From Nitrosarchaeum sp. (GTDB lineage Archaea > Thermoproteota > Nitrososphaeria > Nitrososphaerales > Nitrosopumilaceae), in the NCBI GenBank assembly GCA_021414365.1, contig JAIOOR010000005.1:172987-236986 (forward strand): a stretch of 64,000 nucleotides of DNA, written 5' to 3'. Below the pieces are notes generated by a model that saw only the letters and a list, made by a program, of their open reading frames with translations, searched no databases and was not told where the DNA came from. Made by a program: the position numbers and the translations under genes. Below, piece by piece: positions 16,907 through 24,596 of this stretch. Numbering within the stretch: position 1 is the first letter of the stretch; the number at the start of each line of letters is the position of its first letter.

Positions 16907-19468
16907 TTATAACTTTGATACATTTGTTACAAACTCCTTTATTTTCTCTAGACCTTCTTCATTTATGTCCGAATTTTTGATTAGTGTTATGATTTCTCCC
17001 TTAGTTGTCTTGTCAAACGTTTGTTGAATCATTACTTCATTAGGACTCTTTAATCGAAGTCCAAGGTATCCCCAGCAATTTGTATCCTTATCCAGTCTGA
17101 TTTGAATAGCAGAGTTGCCAATTATCTCATCAAATTTCTTATAAAATTGTGTTTTGCCTTTGGGGGGGATTCTACATTCTATTGAGTGACTTAACCATTT
17201 TGACCAAATTTCAGTACTTGGAATTTTGTAATCAGACCCTCTTTCAATCCATGTTTCAATAAACGCTCTAATGTTATTGCCATATTCATTCCAAAGATTT
17301 TCAGTAGTCTTTGTATTTTGAGGATAGTGTATTTTCTGCAAATCATAGATTTCTGTTGCATTTTTCAAAAGGTATGTAACAAATCCACCATATTCTTTTT
17401 CGTCTATTTTGTCCGTTAATGCCTTCTTTTCTCTAGGTGTGCCTCTGAAGAGGTTTTTGACTTTAATTATATGGGTTCTCTGATAGACAGCTTGGGCATC
17501 ATCTGGATTGGAAATTTCATAAATTCCATTTGCATTAAACATCAAGCGAGAGGTAGGTCTGAAGGTAGAACTGTGAGCATAGATGCTTCTACCTGTAAAC
17601 TTGTCTTGTGTAATCCATTTTTTAATTACGTCTGTTTGCTTGATGTCTTCAGAAGATAAATCTTCATCAGAGTTTAAGAATTTGAAAGCAACATCTTTTT
17701 GCGTCGTCATATCTTTAGCGATTAAATGAATTGTTGCATGTGCTACATTATCAGGACCAAAACTTCTATCAAGCATTTTCAACAGAGTGGTTTTACCTGA
17801 TCCAGGTGGTCCAACTAAACCTAGTTGGAAATCAATTCCCGTATATGGGTGTAAACAAGTTGAGGCAAAATCAAAATAAGTTTGTTGATCTTTTTTATCA
17901 TCTAATATGTCACTAATTATATTTTGAATATTTGTGTACTTTACACTCTCGTCAAAATTATGTGGGATAAGATTTAGGATAATGTAATCCGGATTAAATT
18001 TTTCTGTAAATTCCCCTGTCTTGATATTGTAGATTCCATCAAGTAGACATTTTAGATGAACGTGTTTTTCAATGTCTGTATTTTTAATTATAGGCGCTGT
18101 TCGCTCAACATATCCGACAACTTCATTGACTGACTTGTTAGAATGCTTTACCAAGCATGAACTTGCAACATTTTTGATAAATTCTTTAGCGTTTCCTTCA
18201 TAATTTCTTTCATTAAAGTAAATTAAATCCCCTGTTAGTTCTATTCTCTTTATGTTGTATCTGCCCTTAATCCATTCTCCAGCTTCTGCCATCTGATCAT
18301 GATCAAAGGTAATCGGCTTTTGTAAAACACCCAAGTCATAACATATCTTTTTAATTTCAGGAAATTTTTTACTGTCTGAAAAAATATTTTCTATAACCTT
18401 GGTTACAGCTCTATCGATATCTTTAGATCCTAGATCCGGATTAACATTATGCAGTTTACACCATTCATGTAATTTCTTTTTAAGTTCTGATTTTACAACA
18501 ATAAAGCCAGTTTTATAACAAATTGTTACAATTGCGTAAGCTGTTTGTGCTACTTTGTTTGATTCAGGCTTTTGGTTCCATAGTTTGGAAAATAACTCAT
18601 CTTTCTCTAGTATTTCATTAATCCTATTAGATAAAACATCACAAGCAAAATTCCAAGAATTTTTTATTTTCTCATCAACTATTGTATGAGGGTATGGAGT
18701 TTTGAATTGTGAGTTAATGGTATACCCATGATATGAAATATCATTAAAGGTAAATTCAGGATTTTTGATTTTAATACTTGATAAAATTCTGATTAAATCC
18801 TCCTGTCGGTTAGAGTTTTCCCCTTTATCCTTTAATCCCTCATAAAGTTCGCTTACTTTCTTATGCTTACCTGTTGCAGACCAGCCTTTAGAAAGTAAAT
18901 TTTTAAGAAATTCTTCTGGATCAACGGTTATGATTTCTGTTGTATTGCTTATTATTTTGTAAACTTTGCCAGAAAGAACATAATTACCATCTTCATCTTT
19001 GTCATAATGTTTTGAACTTGGACCTACAACATATTTTCCTTGTCCTTTTATCTCAATTGTGATTTCATTTTTTTTAAAATCACTTGATCTTAATGCTCTT
19101 CCATGTGTCTTGAAATAAACATGATAACCATTACCCGTCTCAACTACTAAAGTAATATCTGTTGCATTAGGAAAAACTTCCTGTATTATCGGCAACAAAG
19201 TTTTATCTCGTTCTTCGTTTGATGTATTTCTCATTTCTAAATCAAGTATTGCAAGATTATCACTTGTTATTCCTTCAAATACAGCAAAATCTTGCTTGTC
19301 TAAAATAACATGAGAACATTTTTCACTACACCATCTATCCCAACCAAATCCCAAAGCTTTGCCCCTGCCTTGTGGAATTGGCACAAGATTGATTCCCTGT
19401 TTTTTTAGTATATCTACTATTGCTCTTCTATTCTCATCAATGTATTCATAACCAGGATCTTGAGTCAA
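16907..19468 (-). CDS. PrimPol-SF3 helicase replication protein
   Basis: An 853-residue replicase of mobile elements. The N-terminal archaeo-eukaryotic primase/PrimPol domain (1-180) shows D76-x-E78 (ILDLEM), GNGYH with H116, and an EIKGQGKYVVGP segment. A linker with a PriCT-like stretch follows, then the D5-type region and an SF3 helicase with Walker A GPPGSGKTT (553-561), a B-like LNSDED and MFNANG sensor. The C terminus (about 760-853) looks like a winged helix. The start is TTG, overlapping the stop of the upstream zinc-ribbon ORF (TTGA), so translation is coupled. This protein would prime and unwind the element during its replication. Confidence 0.92.
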   Translation of the reverse strand: MTQDPGYEYIDENRRAIVDILKKQGINLVPIPQGRGKALGFGWDRWCSEKCSHVILDKQDFAVFEGITSDNLAILDLEMRNTSNEERDKTLLPIIQEVFPNATDITLVVETGNGYHVYFKTHGRALRSSDFKKNEITIEIKGQGKYVVGPSSKHYDKDEDGNYVLSGKVYKIISNTTEIITVDPEEFLKNLLSKGWSATGKHKKVSELYEGLKDKGENSNRQEDLIRILSSIKIKNPEFTFNDISYHGYTINSQFKTPYPHTIVDEKIKNSWNFACDVLSNRINEILEKDELFSKLWNQKPESNKVAQTAYAIVTICYKTGFIVVKSELKKKLHEWCKLHNVNPDLGSKDIDRAVTKVIENIFSDSKKFPEIKKICYDLGVLQKPITFDHDQMAEAGEWIKGRYNIKRIELTGDLIYFNERNYEGNAKEFIKNVASSCLVKHSNKSVNEVVGYVERTAPIIKNTDIEKHVHLKCLLDGIYNIKTGEFTEKFNPDYIILNLIPHNFDESVKYTNIQNIISDILDDKKDQQTYFDFASTCLHPYTGIDFQLGLVGPPGSGKTTLLKMLDRSFGPDNVAHATIHLIAKDMTTQKDVAFKFLNSDEDLSSEDIKQTDVIKKWITQDKFTGRSIYAHSSTFRPTSRLMFNANGIYEISNPDDAQAVYQRTHIIKVKNLFRGTPREKKALTDKIDEKEYGGFVTYLLKNATEIYDLQKIHYPQNTKTTENLWNEYGNNIRAFIETWIERGSDYKIPSTEIWSKWLSHSIECRIPPKGKTQFYKKFDEIIGNSAIQIRLDKDTNCWGYLGLRLKSPNEVMIQQTFDKTTKGEIITLIKNSDINEEGLEKIKEFVTNVSKL

Positions 19469-19626
19469 TTTTCAATCCTCATTAGCATAAACTCTGAATT
19501 ACAAGTGAGGCACACTATGTCAAGCGAGTCAATTTCAGAGACTAGTTTTGAATTTCCGCATGACAAACAAATAGGCTTCAGATAATTCAATTCAACAACC
19601 TCCCAATTTTTGAAATCTTTTTCCAT
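19465..19626 (-). CDS. 53-residue zinc-ribbon protein
   Basis: This short ORF starts at an ATG inside the end of the preceding 64-codon ORF (40-nt overlap) and stops TGA within the TTG start of the replicase gene. Its sequence has two Cys pairs 19 residues apart (CLSCGNS ... CLTCNSEF), a minimal zinc ribbon, preceded by a short helix. Overlaps on both sides argue that it is real and translated with the replicase. Function is unknown; small zinc proteins of this type commonly bind DNA in archaeal plasmids and viruses. Confidence 0.7.
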   Translation of the reverse strand: MEKDFKNWEVVELNYLKPICLSCGNSKLVSEIDSLDIVCLTCNSEFMLMRIEN

Positions 19627-19781
19627 TGGTCTTTGGTTAGACTGTGCTTTTTCTGAAAATGGTATCTGGTGATTCGATATGTTCTCAACTGTTTCCTATG
19701 GGTTTTGCAGAAAAGAACTGTGTATGTCCTATTGTCAAGAAATAGGATTGAAACATTAGTTAGATTCGATTCAGTAGACAT
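19587..19781 (-). CDS. 64-residue basic protein of unknown function
   Basis: A small, Arg/Lys/Tyr-rich protein with an ATG start. It contains a FCKTHRKQLR segment followed by YRITRYHFQKKH and a LTKDQWKKI tail. The C, H, H and H residues might form a zinc site but no standard spacing is seen. It overlaps the zinc-ribbon ORF by 40 nt in another frame and is preceded by a GC-rich leader containing a hairpin. No family is recognised. Confidence 0.55.
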   Translation of the reverse strand: MSTESNLTNVSILFLDNRTYTVLFCKTHRKQLRTYRITRYHFQKKHSLTKDQWKKISKIGRLLN

Positions 19782-19823
19782 TTTAACGTGAGTCTCCCTT
19801 GGTGGTTCTTGGGGTTCCGTTAG

Positions 19824-19850
19824 TCCGCCTTTCCTGCGGATTATTTTTTT
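19824..19850. promoter_or_regulatory. GC-rich hairpin followed by T-run (plus-strand sense)
   Basis: TCCGC and GCGGA pair around a 7-nt loop (19824-19840) and are followed on the plus strand by TTATTTTTTT, a terminator-like arrangement. On the minus strand it lies in the leader between two small element ORFs. It may end antisense or read-through transcripts coming from the left, or may structure the minus-strand mRNA. Confidence 0.35.
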
Positions 19851-19853
19851 CTT

Positions 19854-20003
19854 TCAATTCTTTATCTCCGTTTTAGATTTTATGTTTTTTTGAAAAAGTA
19901 AATCGTCTCGATAATGTCTAGCGCAAACAAACCATTCAGATGTTTGTAAACCAATATCAAAAATGATACGAAACTTGCTAGGATCTTTACAACATTTTTG
20001 CAT
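19854..20003 (-). CDS. 49-residue Cys/His protein
   Basis: A short ORF whose ATG directly follows the TAA of the C2H2 protein gene (TAAATG), implying coupled translation. The sequence has CC near the N terminus (QKCCKDPSKFR) and WFVCARHYRDD in the middle, giving C, C, C and H residues that could bind one zinc ion. It ends just before the 19824 hairpin. No family is recognised; size, position and Cys/His content match the other small ORFs of the element. Confidence 0.6.
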   Translation of the reverse strand: MQKCCKDPSKFRIIFDIGLQTSEWFVCARHYRDDLLFQKNIKSKTEIKN

Positions 20004-20318
20004 TTATGTTCCCTCTAGGAGCAAATGATCGGCAAGTGATCTGAGATATTGTTTATAATCAAACGATTGTCGTTTACGAATTTCAAATTCCTCTTCGCTT
20101 TCAAAAATTCCTTGAAATATCCGGTGATGAGATAAATAGTGACCGTAAAGCTTATTCAACGAATGAAATTGTTTTTTTCTTCCCCTGATATTGAGACAAA
20201 TCTTACATTCTTCGTTGATATGCTGTTGACATAGGGGATTTCTTGTCTGAAGACAGTTCTTTCGTCGGTATATTGTCCTTTTCTCTGCCTTTTTTAATTT
20301 AGGATTTGAAAGGGACAT
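20004..20318 (-). CDS. C2H2-like zinc-finger protein
   Basis: A 104-residue protein with CKIC followed by GHYLSHH about 20 residues later, i.e. a C2H2-type finger in which the second pair is H-x3-H or H-x4-H. The N terminus is very basic (KKAEKRTIYRRK), and a second cysteine-containing segment (NCLQTRNPLCQQH) precedes the finger. Its ATG overlaps the stop of the upstream RHH-like ORF (TAATG). Single C2H2 fingers are common among DNA-binding regulators of archaeal viruses and plasmids. Confidence 0.7.
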   Translation of the reverse strand: MSLSNPKLKKAEKRTIYRRKNCLQTRNPLCQQHINEECKICLNIRGRKKQFHSLNKLYGHYLSHHRIFQGIFESEEEFEIRKRQSFDYKQYLRSLADHLLLEGT

Positions 20319-20497
20319 TATTGCCTAGTAACTCCTTTCTTTGGTAGGGAAGTGGTTTCTTGGCTCGGAGGGATTTTTCCCTCAGAATTTTCTATTAAAT
20401 TATCTAAAAATCGCTGATAGGTTAACTCTCTTTTTAGAGACTTTATTTTGGCTCTAAATTCTGAAGTTACATAAATGACGACCAATTTTTCGCTCAA
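20318..20497 (-). CDS. 59-residue ribbon-helix-helix-like regulator
   Basis: The ORF starts with TTG at 20497 and stops TAATG into the C2H2 gene. Residues 4-38 follow the ribbon-helix-helix pattern: a short beta strand (KLVVIYVTSEF), a basic helix (RAKIKSLKREL), a turn and a second amphipathic helix (YQRFLDNLIEN). A flexible Pro/Ser/Lys tail follows. It is the first gene of the element's leftward operon, directly beside the palindromic operator, which suits a dimeric RHH repressor controlling its own promoter and the divergent gene. The family call is from pattern only. Confidence 0.6.
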   Translation of the reverse strand: MSEKLVVIYVTSEFRAKIKSLKRELTYQRFLDNLIENSEGKIPPSQETTSLPKKGVTRQ

Positions 20498-20525
20498 TGA
20501 TCATATTATAGAGTAAAGTCATTTA

Positions 20526-20543
20526 AGTATCGTATAAGATACT
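20526..20543. promoter_or_regulatory. Palindromic operator in divergent promoter region
   Basis: AGTATC and GATACT are perfect arms separated by 6 nt (GTATAA). The palindrome touches TATA-like tracts for both directions: TTTAAGTAT (20522-20530) 25-30 nt before the rightward start at 20552, and the complementary ACTTAAATG about 25 nt before the leftward start at 20497. Binding here would silence both promoters. Confidence 0.65.
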
Positions 20544-20551
20544 AAATAATT

Positions 20552-21523
20552 ATGATACTAAAGCCCCAAAATATCAGAATATTGGAATATTTACAAGATA
20601 ACAATGCAACAACAAAAACCAACATAGAAACTTACGGCAAAACATTGACCGATTTGGCTGAGTCTGGACTAAACAAAACCAGAGTCCACAAACACCTACC
20701 TGAATTAAAAACACAGCAATTGATAATATCAAGACAAATTTCTACGGGAGGAAGGCCTGCGGAAAAATATGGTATTACACCACTTGGTTCTTTGAAAGTT
20801 TTCAAACACAGACTAGAAGGAAAAACATTTCATGAAGAATGCATAGAACTCGAAAAAATTCAAACACAATTCCCATTAATTACACAATACTGGAATTCGG
20901 ATTTAGATGAATTTAGATCCTTACGATATAAAGCTCTGTTTAATGCAATTAACCGTTTGGAGACAAGAATTAGGGGGAAACATTATTTTTCAATTGCAAT
21001 GGCATTGCAACATAATGATCGATTTCTCACTTTTGAAAAGACATATGTTTTAGTAACAACTCCAAAGGATCAAAAAATAACTGAGAATGGAATAATCCTT
21101 GAAATAGAAGACCCACTTTATGATTTTGGAGAGGCCTCACAGACTAAGATAGTTACTGTTGATAAAATTGAAAAAGATATTGAAAACTTTGTAACATTTC
21201 AATTTTATTACTATCTTATGATGATCCCAAAAAGCATAAATGCATTAATTGATGAAACAACAAAAATTGTAAAAAAAAATCCAGAACTTAAAGACATCTA
21301 CCATGAGAAATTACTACGTTATACACTAGATTACAGAGAATCTTTAAATTTGTACTTTGATAGTGACCCCAAAAAAATAGAATTAGAAATGAGAAATACA
21401 TCTGAAAGACTTCAAGGTATTGTTAAATCAATAATACATAAAAATAAGGTTTTGAGACGAATGATCCCACAACAACAAAATGCAATAAGAAATACATCGG
21501 ATTCAATTCTAAATTATTTGTAA
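20552..21523 (+). CDS. Winged-helix regulator of the mobile element
   Basis: A 323-residue protein. Residues 1-85 form a winged helix: an N-terminal helix (ILEYLQDN), a helix-turn-helix (GLNKTRVHKHLPELKTQQLI) and a wing with GGRPAEKYGIT, the usual MarR/ArsR-like hairpin. The remaining 240 residues are alpha-helical and unassigned. It is transcribed divergently from the small-ORF/replicase operon over a shared palindrome, so it likely regulates copy number or excision. It is probably leaderless, since the TATA-like sequence lies only about 25 nt before the ATG. Confidence 0.75.
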   Translation: MILKPQNIRILEYLQDNNATTKTNIETYGKTLTDLAESGLNKTRVHKHLPELKTQQLIISRQISTGGRPAEKYGITPLGSLKVFKHRLEGKTFHEECIELEKIQTQFPLITQYWNSDLDEFRSLRYKALFNAINRLETRIRGKHYFSIAMALQHNDRFLTFEKTYVLVTTPKDQKITENGIILEIEDPLYDFGEASQTKIVTVDKIEKDIENFVTFQFYYYLMMIPKSINALIDETTKIVKKNPELKDIYHEKLLRYTLDYRESLNLYFDSDPKKIELEMRNTSERLQGIVKSIIHKNKVLRRMIPQQQNAIRNTSDSILNYL

Positions 21524-21537
21524 AAGAAAAAAGAGAA

Positions 21538-22674
21538 TTACGATATCAGTAATCCTGCTTGAGGATATTTTTTTAGTCTGTCTATCTCGTCTTGCATCCT
21601 TATCAACTGTTCTTGCATATCGCTCATGAGTTTTGCATTGACCTGTTCTGCCTCAATCGTTACACTTTCAATCAAAAGATTTGGTTCAAGTTCAAGATAC
21701 TTTTTTGCGCGTTCTTTCGGGTCTTCACGATAGTATTGTTTGAGATATGCCCCATGTCCGTCAAGTGCATTGGCATAGTCTGAACCATGCTTTTGACTTG
21801 CCTTTGTATGGAAGTATGCTCGAAAAGAGTGTATGTTCACTACTGATCTAACTGAATTAGAGTATCTCTCAGTCAAACCTAGTTTTTCTCGTAGTCTCAT
21901 AAAGTATCGCACTTCTCTCATTACTGCAATATGAATATCATCAGCATTATGAAATAGATATTCGTTGTCTTTCTTTTTTTCAAGAATTGGTTTTAATCTT
22001 TCAAGCGCTTCACTTGTAATGTAGGTCTCACGACCCTCTTTTGTTTTGGTGTCATCGGCCAACAACGTAACCCTTACAGGTTTTTCATCAAGATGGAAAT
22101 TTGATTTTTTCAGAGATAATCCCTCACCTAAACGCATACCACTTGTAATGAGAACATAGTATAACGCCCTCCTTTCTCGATCACATATGCCAAACAACAG
22201 CTTGAGAATATCAATTGAAATTGGTCGTCTTGGTTCTTTCCTTTGTTTAGGGAATTGCACATAGTCTTGAATGTCTTCAGTTGAAAGTTTGATTCCATGA
22301 CAGATTCTAAGATATGACTTTATGAATCCAAAGTACAATTTGATAGTCTTTGGTTGTTTTGCTTTGAATGTTGCATTGGTGTTTACCAAAATATCATCAT
22401 GATTTTTTCCCATAAAACTAACAAACTTGTCTAATGACATACAGATACTTCGTATGTCTGGCTTGTCCTGATTGAACCATTTTTGATATTTTTCCATCAT
22501 TTGAAGCATGGATTTACCGTTAGACCCTAATTGTTCTTGACAAAAGTAATCAAAAACCACTAACGAAGTTTGAGCACAACTTCTTGTTCCTTTTGATTCG
22601 GATTTTCTAAACATTCTGTCTAGCCAATCTTCCTTGCTAAATCCCTCAGATGCCATTTTGTCGTTTTTAGCCAT
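21538..22674 (-). CDS. Tyrosine recombinase/integrase (right)
   Basis: A 378-residue recombinase with complete catalytic residues: R181 (SGMRLGEG), H282-x-x-R285 (HSFRAYF), H307 (DGHGAY) and Y314/Y315 (KQYYRED), plus a KEGRET strand with the expected lysine region. Residues 30-130 form the core-binding domain, and a coiled-coil-like tail (about 340-370) follows the active site. It marks the right end of the element and is convergent with the winged-helix gene (14 nt apart). It shows little resemblance to the left recombinase, so the element either carries two systems or is a composite of two insertions. Confidence 0.9.
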   Translation of the reverse strand: MAKNDKMASEGFSKEDWLDRMFRKSESKGTRSCAQTSLVVFDYFCQEQLGSNGKSMLQMMEKYQKWFNQDKPDIRSICMSLDKFVSFMGKNHDDILVNTNATFKAKQPKTIKLYFGFIKSYLRICHGIKLSTEDIQDYVQFPKQRKEPRRPISIDILKLLFGICDRERRALYYVLITSGMRLGEGLSLKKSNFHLDEKPVRVTLLADDTKTKEGRETYITSEALERLKPILEKKKDNEYLFHNADDIHIAVMREVRYFMRLREKLGLTERYSNSVRSVVNIHSFRAYFHTKASQKHGSDYANALDGHGAYLKQYYREDPKERAKKYLELEPNLLIESVTIEAEQVNAKLMSDMQEQLIRMQDEIDRLKKYPQAGLLIS

Positions 22675-22757
22675 TATTTATTTAAAAATGCAGAACTAAT
22701 CATACCATATTGGTCAGTAAGTAAAAATTAAAATCACATTACAAATATTCACAAACA

Positions 22758-23210
22758 TTGATTGAAGAAAAAATTAAATCAATTGGAATTAATCTTCCAG
22801 TTCCACCAAATCCTGCAGGTTCGTATATTCCAGTGGTAAAATCAGGCAATTTAGTATTTGTTTCAGGTCAAATTCCAATGGAGGATGGTAAAGTATTGTT
22901 TACAGGAAAAGTTTCAGATATGAATATTGACACTGCACAAAAAGCTGCAAGAATTTGTGCAATAAACATACTAGCACAACTCAAAAAGGAGTTGGGAGAT
23001 TTAGAAAAAATTTCCAGAATCGTAAGATTATCAGGATTTGTAAATTCGGTTCCAGAATTTACACAACATCCAAAAGTGATCAATACCGCTTCAGATTTAC
23101 TCTATGAGATATTTGGAGAATCCGGCAGACATACACGAATTGCAGTTGGAGTCTCAAGTTTGCCATTAAATTCAATGACTGAAATTGATGCTATTGTGGA
23201 AATTAGATAA
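22758..23210 (+). CDS. RidA/YjgF family protein
   Basis: A 150-residue member of the RidA superfamily, longer at the N terminus than canonical RidA, as in the YjgF subgroup of about 150 residues. Conserved segments include GSYIPVVKSGNLVFVSGQIP, RLSGFVNS and a C-terminal SSLPLNSMTEIDAIVEI. The RidA arginine that binds the imine carboxylate would be at GRHTRIAVGV. Canonical members hydrolyse reactive enamines/imines, but this subgroup is less defined. The TTG start at 22758 fits the family N terminus (IEEKIKSIGI). It is the first chromosomal gene right of the element. Confidence 0.85.
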   Translation: MIEEKIKSIGINLPVPPNPAGSYIPVVKSGNLVFVSGQIPMEDGKVLFTGKVSDMNIDTAQKAARICAINILAQLKKELGDLEKISRIVRLSGFVNSVPEFTQHPKVINTASDLLYEIFGESGRHTRIAVGVSSLPLNSMTEIDAIVEIR

Positions 23211-23227
23211 AATAATTTCTGAATTAT

Positions 23228-24259
23228 CTAATTTAGTTTCTTGTTGAACTTTTTGAGGAATGTTTGAATTTTTGGTTTGGGAATTACAGCACCGCATGCT
23301 TTATCGTGTCCACCACCTGAACCTCCAAGTTCGGTTGCAAGAAGATTTACAATTTTACCTAAGTGAATTTTGCAAGATCGTGATCCTCTAACTGAAACAG
23401 CGTAGATTCCATGATCAACTCGCTCTTTGTAGGCAACACCCACATCTTTTCCAGATAATCCTAAAACAAAATTGACTGCTCCACTTGCTCCAGAATCCAT
23501 AATTTCCATGTATCCTATGTTTTTCATTGTCTTCATACCTTGTTTGACTTTGGCAATAATTAATGCTAGTTTTTCAACTTGAATTTGTGCAAATTCAAAT
23601 GTGTTTGGGATTTCGTGTGGAAATTTTGATTCGGCCAACTCTTCTACTAAATACAACAGATAATCAGAATCTTTTTGGTGTCCAACTATATTGTAAGTAA
23701 GAACAGTTGCGTTGATTAAAGCGAATTGCCTGTCATAGATTTGAAGTAATTTTGAGCCAAGTGGTCGGTCTTCCATGTAATCAGTGATGGCAGCACATGC
23801 TGCAATGAATGGAGCATGATCTGAAAGTTTTGATTTAAATGCATTGTAAACTTGGACAGTTGTACATTCGTTGATATCGTGAATCATTTTGACTTTAATT
23901 TTTTCTAATTCTTTGTGAATTTTTGGATCAATATCATGATGATCAATGTATGTAACTGCAACACGTTTCTTTTTTAAAATTCTTAGTAATTCAACAAATT
24001 CATCTTGATTCTTTTTGCTAAGACCTAAATCGCAAATGTATAATGATTTTAATTTTTCATCTAAAGCAATTTTCTGTATTGCTTCCATCTGTCCTGGATA
24101 ATCAACCAAAATAGAATCACCGCCAAAAGCCTGTCTAATTAATGCTGCAGAACTAATACCATCAGCATCTTCTTTGTGAGAGATACAAACAACTTTAGTT
24201 CTTGGTTGGGTCTTTGTTTTTTTAACAGTCTTTGTTTTCTTTATTTTAGATATGACCAT
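23228..24259 (-). CDS. DHH family phosphoesterase (archaeal RecJ-like)
   Basis: A 343-residue protein with SHKEDADGISSAA (motif I, metal Asp), YICDLG, YIDHHDID (the DHH motif) and a C-terminal DHHA1 domain with GGSGGGHDKACGA. These are the metal and phosphate sites of DHH/DHHA1 enzymes. Archaeal members include RecJ/GAN-like nucleases and oligonucleotide phosphodiesterases; the substrate cannot be told from the sequence. The N terminus begins with a Lys/Thr-rich tail (about 20 residues) that may be disordered. It is convergent with ridA. Confidence 0.85.
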   Translation of the reverse strand: MVISKIKKTKTVKKTKTQPRTKVVCISHKEDADGISSAALIRQAFGGDSILVDYPGQMEAIQKIALDEKLKSLYICDLGLSKKNQDEFVELLRILKKKRVAVTYIDHHDIDPKIHKELEKIKVKMIHDINECTTVQVYNAFKSKLSDHAPFIAACAAITDYMEDRPLGSKLLQIYDRQFALINATVLTYNIVGHQKDSDYLLYLVEELAESKFPHEIPNTFEFAQIQVEKLALIIAKVKQGMKTMKNIGYMEIMDSGASGAVNFVLGLSGKDVGVAYKERVDHGIYAVSVRGSRSCKIHLGKIVNLLATELGGSGGGHDKACGAVIPKPKIQTFLKKFNKKLN

Positions 24260-24303
24260 TATTGTAAATTTTCTTGTATACCCTCATTTAAATCAAGAAT
24301 GGA

Positions 24304-24498
24304 TTATGAATTAGATTCTCTAGATTCTTGTTTTATGCTTTGGTTAACCAAAGTAGAATTTACAAATGCATCATAAAACGACTCTCCATCTAATTGAGTT
24401 TGAATATCAATTTCTTGAATTTTGCGTAATTCATCTGCAGATGCAGTCAAGACCATATTGTCTAGTTTCTCCAATAGTTCTCGCTCAGAGGGATTCAT
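24304..24498 (-). CDS. Small conserved-looking protein of unknown function
   Basis: A 64-residue acidic, helical protein (ELLEKLDNMV ... ADELRKIQEID) with an ATG start, about 45 nt upstream of the DHH gene on the same strand and probably co-transcribed with it. There are no motifs or membrane segments, and no family is recognised. Confidence 0.5.
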   Translation of the reverse strand: MNPSERELLEKLDNMVLTASADELRKIQEIDIQTQLDGESFYDAFVNSTLVNQSIKQESRESNS

Positions 24499-24554
24499 TT
24501 AATTTTTGTAAAAAAATAATCATTTATGAGCCAGAGTTGTCAGATTAGACTAAT

Positions 24555-24568
24555 TACTAAACTTAGTA
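24555..24568. promoter_or_regulatory. Short palindrome upstream of citrate synthase
   Basis: TACTAA and TTAGTA are perfect arms around a 2-nt spacer, 28 nt before the citrate synthase ATG. This position overlaps the expected TATA/start region, so it could be an operator; it may also be chance in AT-rich DNA. Confidence 0.25.
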
Positions 24569-24596
24569 GACATGATTTGTAGCTAAAATATAATAG

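Larger units (their letters stand above)
15222..22680. mobile_element. Integrated plasmid/virus-like element with two tyrosine recombinases
   Basis: A block bounded by two unrelated-looking tyrosine recombinases (15612-16616 and 21538-22674) encloses a PrimPol-SF3 helicase, a series of small zinc-binding and ribbon-helix-helix ORFs, and a winged-helix regulator divergent from them. Next to the left recombinase are iteron-like repeats and a perfect palindrome. This is the standard content of archaeal integrative plasmids and proviruses. No capsid, ATPase or conjugation gene is recognisable, so plasmid-like or remnant is the best guess. The ends are placed by gene content only; no convincing direct repeat or tRNA-derived att site was found. 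Confidence 0.7.

Noticed and set aside
15222..22757. Search for att direct repeats or a tRNA remnant at the element ends
   Set aside because: Only very short matches such as ATACCAT were found near both ends, which is not above chance in AT-rich DNA, and no tRNA is adjacent.
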